A DNA stretch of 59,248 nt, taken from Bacteroidota bacterium. Lineage in GTDB: Bacteria; Bacteroidota; Bacteroidia; Chitinophagales; Saprospiraceae. The first letter of the stretch is position 1. Each line of letters opens with the position of its first letter. Shown one piece after another: positions 33,225 through 40,854 of the stretch. The notes under the pieces were generated by a model, which worked only from the letters and a program-made list of their open reading frames with translations, ran no database searches and was not told the DNA's origin. The position numbers were made by a program, and so were the translations under genes. The DNA is taken from NCBI GenBank assembly GCA_017858735.1, contig JAFMBH010000015.1, forward strand, positions 1-59,248, in the 5' to 3' direction.

Positions 33225-34436
33225 ATGGATATTTCCATAAAGGAAGTCAAACTAGTTGTAAAAGAGGTAATAGCTGAAATTCAAGCCATTAGAAATCACT
33301 TACATCAATATCCCGAACCTTCTTTCAAAGAGTTTAATACCGCTGCTTTTATTACAGAGAAATTAAGTTCATGGGGTATTTCTCCCATAACGGGTATGGC
33401 TACAACAGGTCTTGTGGTGGTGATAGAGGGAAATAATCCTTCCCTTCGCACCGTAGCTTTGAGAGCTGATATGGATGCTTTACCTATAAATGAATTGAGT
33501 GATGTTCCATATAAATCTGTAAATGAAGGATTAATGCACGCTTGTGGACATGACGTTCATACTGCCTGCTTACTTGGTGCGGTTAGAGTGCTTCACCAAA
33601 TCAGACATACATTTAATGGTTCCGTTAAAGCTATTTTTCAACCTGGAGAAGAACTTTTACCCGGTGGAGCCTCCTTGATGATTGCCGCGGGTGCTTTGAA
33701 AAATCCTGAGGTTAATGTTATCTTCGGTCAACATGTTTTCCCTGATCTTCCTGTCGGAAAAGTTGGCTTTAGATCGGGTCAGTATATGGCTTCTTGTGAT
33801 GAGATTTACATGACCATTAAAGGGGTAGGAGGTCATGGTGCCATGCCTCATCGTTGTGTTGATCCTGTTTTAATAAGTGCTCACCTTATTATTGCCTTGC
33901 AACAGGTGGTGAGTAGGACGATAAATCCGATTATTCCAGCAGTACTTACCATTGGGAAAATTGAATCCGTCGGTGGAGCAACCAATGTTATTCCTGATCA
34001 GGTTTTGTTAAAAGGTACTTTCCGCACCCTGGATGAAGGTGAAAGATTTGCCGCCCATGAAAAAATCAGGAAAATTGCCTTCGCTGTCGTTGAAGGAATG
34101 GGTGGGGAATTAGACCTGAGGCTTGAGGTGGGTTATCCTGCCCTGGTTAATGATGCTTATGTGACAGATTTGGCAAAAAGATCAGCTATAGCGTTTTTAG
34201 GCGCTGAAAATGTGGTCGATATTCCTATTCGTATGACCGCAGAAGATTTTTCTTACTACAGTCAGGTCGTTCCAAGCTGTTTTTATCGATTAGGTACCGC
34301 CTCGCCTGATGGAAAATTTAACCATCCGGTTCATACGCCTTATTTTGATATTGATAGAGATGCATTGGAAATAGGTGTCGGTCTTTTTGTTTGGATTGCT
34401 TTGAATAATCTCGACCGAGCTCTGAAAAATGAATGA
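33225..34436 (+). CDS. M20-family amidohydrolase (N-acyl-amino-acid hydrolase type)
   Basis: A 403-residue cytoplasmic zinc hydrolase of the M20D group. Metal motifs are intact: YPEPSFKEF near residue 29, VALRADMDALPI near 75, HACGHDVHTACLLGA near 105, FQPGEELLPGGA near 138, GQHVFPDLPVGKVGF near 167 and the dimer-domain GVGGHGAMPHRCVDP near 202. The late MTAEDFSYYSQVVPSCFYRL supplies another catalytic residue. Such enzymes remove acyl groups from N-acyl amino acids, hippurate or N-acyl-homoserine lactones. The ATG at 33225 is used rather than a TTG two codons upstream. It is the last gene of a three-gene operon. Confidence 0.93.
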   Translation: MDISIKEVKLVVKEVIAEIQAIRNHLHQYPEPSFKEFNTAAFITEKLSSWGISPITGMATTGLVVVIEGNNPSLRTVALRADMDALPINELSDVPYKSVNEGLMHACGHDVHTACLLGAVRVLHQIRHTFNGSVKAIFQPGEELLPGGASLMIAAGALKNPEVNVIFGQHVFPDLPVGKVGFRSGQYMASCDEIYMTIKGVGGHGAMPHRCVDPVLISAHLIIALQQVVSRTINPIIPAVLTIGKIESVGGATNVIPDQVLLKGTFRTLDEGERFAAHEKIRKIAFAVVEGMGGELDLRLEVGYPALVNDAYVTDLAKRSAIAFLGAENVVDIPIRMTAEDFSYYSQVVPSCFYRLGTASPDGKFNHPVHTPYFDIDRDALEIGVGLFVWIALNNLDRALKNE

Positions 34437-34786
34437 TAATTAACGGGTCGCAAGGTCACCATTTCACAGAGCTATTGGCCTGAAATTTAGTAAGTAACTG
34501 GCCCGATCTCCCTTTTCATTTATTTTGCAATAATCTTTAATGCCTGTCATACAATGTTTTGTCAGGATTTCCTCGTCAAAGCAGATAGGATTTTTATCAT
34601 TCACATCATTTACTCTTAGTGTGAATTGAAATGCTTTCTAGTCTGTGTCTGTTATTCTTAGTCACACCAAAGGGCTATTACTCTAACATGATATTTATTT
34701 ATAACATATTTAATAAATATATAATATGTACAATATATTATATATATTTGTAATATGAATAAATTGTATATAAATTATTGAAGGCT
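34437..34786. other. 350-base non-coding stretch before the response regulator
   Basis: No standard gene or RNA was recognised. The last 110 bases are extremely A+T-rich and hold an exact -7 element (TATATTTG, 34743-34750) 36 bases before the regulator start. On the minus strand a 46-codon open frame with a GTG start runs from 34604 to 34464 (MNDKNPICFDEEILTKHC near the start, then YCKINEKGDRASYLLNF); its composition is protein-like but it matches no family I know and may be a gene remnant. Confidence 0.5.
34743..34750 (+). promoter_or_regulatory. Candidate -7 element for the response regulator
   Basis: TATATTTG matches TAnnTTTG exactly, 36 bases before the ATG at 34787, in a nearly pure A+T context. 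No -33 TTG is present at normal spacing. Confidence 0.4.
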
Positions 34787-36064
34787 ATGGCAACTATACT
34801 ATTAATTGACGACGAGGCAAGTATTCGCAGGACATTAAAAGAAATTTTGGAATTTGAAAAATATCAGGTTCTTGAGGCTCCCGATGGATTTTCTGCCATA
34901 GATATTTTTAAAAAATCAGCTATTGACATAGTCCTTTTAGATATCAAAATGCCTAAAATGGATGGCCTGGAGGTTTTAGATTTTCTCCAGGAAATTAATC
35001 CGGAAGTACCTGTTATCATGATCTCTGGCCATGGTAACATTGATACTGCGGTTGAGGCTGTCAAAAAAGGGGCCTTTGACTATATTTCTAAACCACCTGA
35101 TTTAAACAGATTATTGATTACTCTGCGGAATGCACAGGAAAGACATTCCTTGGTTGTAGAAACGAAGTCTTTAAGGAGGAAGATTTCCAGGGCTGGTTTA
35201 CAGGAAATCATTGGCGATTGTCCACAGATTATAGCGGTAAAAGAAACCATACAGCAAATAGCTCCATCCGAGGCGAGGGTGCTCATTACCGGGCCAAACG
35301 GTTGTGGTAAAGAGCTTGTTGCCAAATGGATACATGAAGGTAGCCAAAGAAATAATGCCACCTTAATTGAAGTAAATTGTGCAGCTATTCCTTCAGAGTT
35401 GATAGAAAGCGAGTTGTTTGGACACGAAAAGGGTTCTTTTACGTCGGCACACAAGCAAAAATTAGGAAAATTTGAACAGGCACATGGTGGAACACTTTTT
35501 CTGGATGAGATTGGAGATATGAGTTTATCTGCTCAAGCAAAGGTTTTGAGAGTACTGCAAGAAAATACACTTTCCAGAGTTGGAGGTGAAAAGGATATTA
35601 AGGTAGATGTTAGAGTTATTGCCGCAACAAACAAGGATTTGCATGAGGAAATTGCGGCAGGTCGGTTTAGAGAGGATTTATATCACCGATTAGCTGTTAT
35701 TGTATTGCCCGTGCCAGCATTATGCGATAGGAGGGAGGATATTCCCGCTTTAATAGATCATTTCATAAAAATTGTTTGCAAAGAATATGGCATTCCATGT
35801 AAAAAAATAGAAAAGGATGCGGTGAGTACTTTGACAAATCTTCCGTGGACTGGAAACATCAGGGAACTTCGAAACGTAATTGAAAGGCTTATCATATTAA
35901 GTCAACATAAAATTACGCTATCTGAGGTGGAAAAATATGTTATTCCTGTTTCCTTTTCAAGGGTGAAAAATCAAAATTGGTTGAATTCATTTACTTCTGC
36001 GGAGGAGGCTCACCGATATATTGATAAACATTTTCAATGGAGCGTAAAAGAATATTCTGTTTAA
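34787..36064 (+). CDS. Sigma-54-type response regulator lacking a DNA-binding domain
   Basis: A 425-residue two-component regulator. Residues 1-120 are a receiver (ATILLIDDEASIRRTL, phospho-acceptor in VLLDIKMPKMDGLEV, YISKPPD). Residues 140-370 are the NtrC AAA+ domain: Walker A ITGPNGCGKELVAKW, Walker B GGTLFLDEIGDMS, arginine-finger region RFREDLYHRLAVI, and LPWTGNIRELRNVIERLII. The sigma-54 contact loop reads GSFTSA instead of the classical GAFTGA. The chain ends at about residue 425 with no Fis-type helix-turn-helix. No cognate kinase is adjacent. A TTG three codons upstream is less likely than this ATG. Confidence 0.9.
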   Translation: MATILLIDDEASIRRTLKEILEFEKYQVLEAPDGFSAIDIFKKSAIDIVLLDIKMPKMDGLEVLDFLQEINPEVPVIMISGHGNIDTAVEAVKKGAFDYISKPPDLNRLLITLRNAQERHSLVVETKSLRRKISRAGLQEIIGDCPQIIAVKETIQQIAPSEARVLITGPNGCGKELVAKWIHEGSQRNNATLIEVNCAAIPSELIESELFGHEKGSFTSAHKQKLGKFEQAHGGTLFLDEIGDMSLSAQAKVLRVLQENTLSRVGGEKDIKVDVRVIAATNKDLHEEIAAGRFREDLYHRLAVIVLPVPALCDRREDIPALIDHFIKIVCKEYGIPCKKIEKDAVSTLTNLPWTGNIRELRNVIERLIILSQHKITLSEVEKYVIPVSFSRVKNQNWLNSFTSAEEAHRYIDKHFQWSVKEYSV

Positions 36065-36118
36065 ACTTAGCTTGATTTCATGTTGTTATACGTAGTTGTA
36101 AACATAAAAAAATTAAAC

Positions 36119-36847
36119 ATGACAACATCTCAGGAAGAAAATGAAAATAAAAGGTTAAAACAATACGAAGAATCCATTAAAGCGGAAAATTCGTGGACTA
36201 TGTTTAAGGTTCTTTCAGAATTTGTAGAAGGATTCGACAGGTTAAACAAAGTTGGTCCTTGTGTTTCTATCTTTGGCTCCGCCAGAACAAAACCAGAACA
36301 TCCTAATTATAAACTAGCTGAGGTTATCGCTAAAAGGTTAACTGACGAAGGATTCGGTGTTATTACCGGCGGTGGTCCGGGTATAATGGAAGCGGGTAAT
36401 AAGGGGGCTTATGAAAATGGAGGTATTTCGGTTGGTTTAAATATTGATCTTCCATTTGAACAAAATAACAATCCGTATATCGATCATGATAAAAATATAG
36501 ATTTTCGCTTTTTCTTTGTCAGAAAGGTGATGTTCGTTAAATATGCTCAGGCCTTTGTTGTTCTACCAGGTGGATTTGGAACCCTTGATGAATTATTTGA
36601 GGTGTTAACCCTTGTTCAAACAAAAAAAATAGTCCATGTCCCTGTTATTTTAGTGGGTCGTTCTTATTGGACTGGATTAAAGGACTGGATAACTTCGGTG
36701 ATGCTTGAAAAGGAAAATAATATTAATGCAATTGATTTGGAACTAATTCCTATTGTGGATGAACCGGATGAAATTATGCAGATAATCAATGAGTTTTATG
36801 CCGAAAAGGGAAAACTCGGATTCAAATATCGAATGGATCAGCGTTAA
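36119..36847 (+). CDS. LOG-family nucleoside-monophosphate phosphoribohydrolase
   Basis: A 242-residue Rossmann-type protein of the LOG (TIGR00730) family. Marks are SIFGSARTKPEHPNYKLAE near residue 49, VITGGGPGIMEAGNKGAYEN near 85, and VVLPGGFGTLDELFEVLTLV near 147, where the glutamate and arginine of the family's PGGxGTxxE site sit. Homologues hydrolyse nucleoside 5'-monophosphates to free bases (in plants, cytokinin activation). The ATG at 36119 was chosen; an upstream in-frame ATG at 36080 adds 13 residues of no family similarity. It follows the response regulator by 54 bases. Confidence 0.92.
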   Translation: MTTSQEENENKRLKQYEESIKAENSWTMFKVLSEFVEGFDRLNKVGPCVSIFGSARTKPEHPNYKLAEVIAKRLTDEGFGVITGGGPGIMEAGNKGAYENGGISVGLNIDLPFEQNNNPYIDHDKNIDFRFFFVRKVMFVKYAQAFVVLPGGFGTLDELFEVLTLVQTKKIVHVPVILVGRSYWTGLKDWITSVMLEKENNINAIDLELIPIVDEPDEIMQIINEFYAEKGKLGFKYRMDQR

Positions 36848-36854
36848 TAGTTCA

Positions 36855-36894
36855 ATATTGACTGCCACGCCAATAATGGTGTGGCAGTCAATAT
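36855..36894. terminator. 18-pair hairpin between LOG and pentapeptide genes
   Basis: ATATTGACTGCCACGCCA and TGGTGTGGCAGTCAATAT pair (one G-T) around a 4-base loop in the convergent gap; its last base touches the stop of the pentapeptide gene. No T tract follows in either direction, so it may stop RNA decay as well as transcription. Confidence 0.7.
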
Positions 36895-37466
36895 CAGGGA
36901 ATAATTTCAATGCCGAAGTCCGCTACCAATCCAATGAGACCAGAGGTGGAAAATTTCGCCTTTTTTATCTGGTTTTTTAATGGGTTAATATGATAATTTA
37001 TGGCTTTAGTAAAATCGGCGCCTTGCAGGTTAGATTGGTCAAATGAGCCATTTGAAAAATCACAACCATCGAATGCTGTGTTTATAGCGGTTATTCCAGT
37101 GAAATCAGATTCTTTTAAATCGCAATCTTTAAAATGAATATTTTCCAGATTCATTCCAAAAAAGGAGGTATAATGCATCTGGCAGGTATCAAAGTTCATT
37201 TCCAGCATAAATGACGGGCAAAATTCAAAATGAATGCCGTTCAATTTACAGGTATTGAAAGTTACTCCTTTCAAAGCAGTGGTTTTTAAAGAAACATTAT
37301 TTAAATCACATTGGGAAAATGTACAGTCAATAAAAATGATTTTTTCAAATGAAACGGAGGATAAAATGCAGCCATCAAATAGACAGTTTTCGAATTCATT
37401 TCCAGATATCGAAAGATTATCTATTTCAGCCTGAGTAAAAGATTTGTCATAAAAAAATTCCTTCAT
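36894..37466 (-). CDS. Pentapeptide-repeat protein
   Basis: A 190-residue protein made almost entirely of A(D/N)LxX-type pentapeptide repeats forming a right-handed quadrilateral beta-helix: FENCLFDGCILSSVSFEKII, FIDCTFSQCDLNNVSL, HFKDCDLKESDFTGITAINT, then FDGCDFSNGSFDQSNLQGAD. There is no signal peptide. Some such proteins mimic DNA and protect gyrase; others are structural, and nothing here decides. It starts 1 base after the stop of the heme-lipoprotein gene and is the last gene of that operon. Confidence 0.88.
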   Translation of the reverse strand: MKEFFYDKSFTQAEIDNLSISGNEFENCLFDGCILSSVSFEKIIFIDCTFSQCDLNNVSLKTTALKGVTFNTCKLNGIHFEFCPSFMLEMNFDTCQMHYTSFFGMNLENIHFKDCDLKESDFTGITAINTAFDGCDFSNGSFDQSNLQGADFTKAINYHINPLKNQIKKAKFSTSGLIGLVADFGIEIIP

Positions 37467-37467
37467 T

Positions 37468-40400
37468 TTATTTTTTCAAGGTTATCAGATACGAAATTAA
37501 ATCCCTTAATTGAGATTTATCCAATACATCTTTCAAACTCATCATACCTGACGGAAGCATTTCCATTTCTTTAATAGCAGTCCTTTTTATAATTCTGGGA
37601 GGCTTGTTTCCGATTTTCAGTGTCAGTTCTGAAGTAGTTTCAGCGGTAACTATACCCGATAATTCTTCCCCATCGTTCAGCGAAAGTATAACAACGCCAT
37701 AACCTGGAGAAATACTGGCATTGGGATTAATTACAGACTTTAGTAATTCCTCTCTACTCAAGCGATCAGCAATGTGTTCCAATGGTGGACCAACCATACC
37801 TCCTTTACCATTAACAGCATGACAACGAAGACATTGGGCAGCCTCATTTCTTCTAAAAAGCTCTTTTCCTTTTTCAGCATTACCGCCAAACAACGTAGCT
37901 TGGTAAGCGAGTAAATCGTTATTAAGCCACTTTTTTTGTTGATTGGTAAGTTTAGTTTTTAGAGATGAAAAAGTACTTGTTTCAATGGCATTAAAAACGT
38001 CTAAATGAAGGGCAGGATCCAGGGTATTTTCGAGTGTTAAATGGAGATATTTAGATAATATTTCCTCCGCCTTGTTATGCGTCATTATCCCTAATGCAGC
38101 AATAGCATTCTGTTTTTCGCTAATATTAGTTTGTCCATCAATGAGTTTTTCAAGCATTTGTGCTTGTTTAACAGGGGGAAAGTTAACTTTTTTAATATTT
38201 GCCAACGCAATTCGTCTTAATGTGGACAGACTATCAGATAAAGCCAGGGAAACTGCATCTGCCAAATATTTACTGTTCATCTCCAGTAGCGCATGTAATG
38301 CTTCCTGTCTGGCATATTTATTAGATGCATTATTTTTCAGGATAGAAAATATAAATTCTTCTCCTTTCTGGTATTTTAATCGACCAGCCGCTTTTATCAT
38401 TGCCGCACCAAAAGGGTGGTATGCATTTTTTTTCAAGGATTTTAAGATGGGCTCAAAGGCAAGGTGAGCGTCATCGAGTTTGTGACTTTGGTTAATTTGG
38501 GGTCTGTAATAATTATCTACTCTATCCAAAACTGGAGGTTTTGTCCAATAACCAAGGGCCCACAAAGCGTCCAGTCGCATTGGATCATTATTTTTAGTAT
38601 TCAGGATAAACTGGCTTAATCTTTGCGCACATTCTTTAGTACCAGTTCTCAGATTTGCGTTTATTACTCTACGCAGAAATACTTCACTTTGGCAAGACGA
38701 ACGATTGAGTGTTGCTGCCAGAAAAGGGATAGCCTCGGGAATAGATAAATCGTCATTAATGGCGCGGGCAACCTCCTCCAAAACCATTTGGTTTTTGTCA
38801 TCCAGGAAGGCTGTAATTCCCTGGCTTTTAAGCATTCTAAGAGCTACAACGCCACCGACGCGAACATATTCAGAAGGATGATTAAACAGCTGAGTAATTT
38901 CATTTTCCGCCTTTATTTTTGACAGAGCATAGATAATGGTATGTCTTAAATGGGGGTCATTTTCTTTTGTTTCAGCCAGTAGCTTAACTAATAGAGGGAG
39001 TTCATTTTTTGACCCTACTTTCCCTAAAGCCTCAATGGCTCTGGCTTGTACGTGGGCATCTTTATCGAAAATGAGTTTCCTTAGATTTATTAATGAGGGT
39101 TTATAACTTGCTTCACCTAATATTTTAGCAGTTTGAGCCCTAACTTGTTCTGAAGGATCAGCTAACAAGGGAAGCATATTTTTCATTAAATGATAATCTT
39201 TTCTACCTAATTGTCCGAGTCCCCAGATACTGTGTAAACGACCTAAAAGATTAGCCTTTTTATTCTTAGCCTGGGCTAATAAATCCTTTGATTTTTTTTG
39301 TTTTACGAGTTCAAACTGGGCTGCTAAACGTATTCTTTGGTCTCCAAAGCTTAACCATTCTATTAATTGAGGAATAGACTGATTTGACATTCCCTGAGCA
39401 AGGATGCTTTGTGTTTTTAATCTGAGCGGATGTTTTTGATCTTTAACATCCAATACCCAGATTCGGCCTTCTGTTTTTTTATCGTAACTATCTTTCCAAT
39501 CATTGATAAAAAGAGATCCATTGGGAGCAAAAGCCATTCCTGTAGGAACAATACCGCCAACGAGATCCACCTCCTTTTCCAAAGAAAAGGAAGAACCATT
39601 TGGTATTATGGTAAAGGCCATAATTTTTGAATTGGCGGAAGAACCCGTAAAAAAGGAGGCAAAAAAATGATTTTCCCATTTTGTACCTAAGGCAGATCCG
39701 GGATTAAATTTTAGACCGGCGGGACCATCATAAGCCAGGGCAATCGGTGGAAGAAGATAGGCCGCCTGTCCGGGAAAATGGGGTAAGCTCAATTTTTCGT
39801 CCATCCAGACTTTATATTTCTCATTAGGTTGATCATATTTACCATACTGCCAGTTGAGTCGCCAGCCAGTATCGGAACCTTCCAGAATATGAACATATCT
39901 TTCATTTTCGCCCGGATGATCGCCATCGTTATCAACACTTATAAGATTTCCAAAGGCGTCAAAAGCAATTTCATGGGTATTTCTCAGACCATGGGCAAAT
40001 ACCTCGAAATTAGAACCATCAGGGTCGCATCTCATGACAGCCCCTTCGTTTGGATAATGCCATCTTTTTCCATCTGGCCCTGTAACATCTAAACCATGAT
40101 CACCAATGGACCAGTATAATTTTCCATCGACACCGATGGTCAAACCGGACATATCATGACCGGCAAAGCCAATGTGAGTCCCAAAACCTTTTGCCAGGGA
40201 GGTAATCTTATCTCCTTTAAAATCTTTATTAGCATCGGAAACTTCCCAAAGACTTGGGTTTGCAGTAACATACATTTTTCCATCATGAGCTAAAACGCCA
40301 CCAGCAACACCACCTAAAAGATCATTGAATCCCTCTGCAAATGTTTGGGAATGATCAGCCTGACCATCATTATCTTCATCCCAAATACGCCGTATACTCT

Positions 40401-40842
40401 CCTTTTGTACCTCAAGATCGCGGAAATCCCGACGCCCGTCTTCATTGAAATCTTCCAGCCATTCATTTTTCTCAGAATATTCAGGAGAAAGGACTTTTAA
40501 ATAAAACCGGGTCTTATCGGCAGCGGTTTGAAGTGCCAGGTCTTCTATCATCCAGTCCCAGTGTTCTCTGATATCTAAATAAGAACTTTTTCTGCGTGAA
40601 GTTTGAGAAACATAAGCATTACCTTGATTATCAATGCTTATGGCCACAGCATTGGCTAAAAGTGGACCTGGAGCCCATAATTTCAAGGCTAAACTGGTGT
40701 CTGTGGACGGAGAAACAGTGGTCAATTCTTGTGTAAAGTCATCTGAACTGGCTTTAAATAATTCATTTTCTGGGGTAGTAACCTTTTTACAGGCTGCTAA
40801 AAAAAATAGGAACAAGCATTGAAAAAAAGTCGAATATTTCAT
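37468..40842 (-). CDS. PVC-type heme-binding lipoprotein (beta-propeller, HEAT repeats, cytochrome c)
   Basis: A 1124-residue predicted lipoprotein: the signal ends in FFLAACKKVT, acylated cysteine near residue 18. Residues 50-470 form a PQQ/NHL-type beta-propeller dehydrogenase-like domain (NAVAISIDNQGNAYVSQTSR, GLTIGVDGKLYWSIGDHGLD, FAHGLRNTHEIAFDAFGNLI) with calcium-type loops (DEDNDGQADHSQ). Residues 500-960 are HEAT repeats (DPSEQVRAQTAKILGEASY, DKDAHVQARAIEALGKVGS). The C terminus is a c-type cytochrome with AQCLRCHAVNGKGG near residue 1010. This is the PVC-type (TIGR02603) architecture. The substrate is unknown; sugar or alcohol oxidation is possible. Confidence 0.9.
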   Translation of the reverse strand: MKYSTFFQCLFLFFLAACKKVTTPENELFKASSDDFTQELTTVSPSTDTSLALKLWAPGPLLANAVAISIDNQGNAYVSQTSRRKSSYLDIREHWDWMIEDLALQTAADKTRFYLKVLSPEYSEKNEWLEDFNEDGRRDFRDLEVQKESIRRIWDEDNDGQADHSQTFAEGFNDLLGGVAGGVLAHDGKMYVTANPSLWEVSDANKDFKGDKITSLAKGFGTHIGFAGHDMSGLTIGVDGKLYWSIGDHGLDVTGPDGKRWHYPNEGAVMRCDPDGSNFEVFAHGLRNTHEIAFDAFGNLISVDNDGDHPGENERYVHILEGSDTGWRLNWQYGKYDQPNEKYKVWMDEKLSLPHFPGQAAYLLPPIALAYDGPAGLKFNPGSALGTKWENHFFASFFTGSSANSKIMAFTIIPNGSSFSLEKEVDLVGGIVPTGMAFAPNGSLFINDWKDSYDKKTEGRIWVLDVKDQKHPLRLKTQSILAQGMSNQSIPQLIEWLSFGDQRIRLAAQFELVKQKKSKDLLAQAKNKKANLLGRLHSIWGLGQLGRKDYHLMKNMLPLLADPSEQVRAQTAKILGEASYKPSLINLRKLIFDKDAHVQARAIEALGKVGSKNELPLLVKLLAETKENDPHLRHTIIYALSKIKAENEITQLFNHPSEYVRVGGVVALRMLKSQGITAFLDDKNQMVLEEVARAINDDLSIPEAIPFLAATLNRSSCQSEVFLRRVINANLRTGTKECAQRLSQFILNTKNNDPMRLDALWALGYWTKPPVLDRVDNYYRPQINQSHKLDDAHLAFEPILKSLKKNAYHPFGAAMIKAAGRLKYQKGEEFIFSILKNNASNKYARQEALHALLEMNSKYLADAVSLALSDSLSTLRRIALANIKKVNFPPVKQAQMLEKLIDGQTNISEKQNAIAALGIMTHNKAEEILSKYLHLTLENTLDPALHLDVFNAIETSTFSSLKTKLTNQQKKWLNNDLLAYQATLFGGNAEKGKELFRRNEAAQCLRCHAVNGKGGMVGPPLEHIADRLSREELLKSVINPNASISPGYGVVILSLNDGEELSGIVTAETTSELTLKIGNKPPRIIKRTAIKEMEMLPSGMMSLKDVLDKSQLRDLISYLITLKK

Positions 40843-40854
40843 TTTTATATTAAG

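Noticed and set aside
34680..34750. A+T-rich stretch as a replication origin or partition site
   Set aside because: No DnaA boxes, iterons or replication genes nearby; simple A+T-rich promoter DNA explains it.
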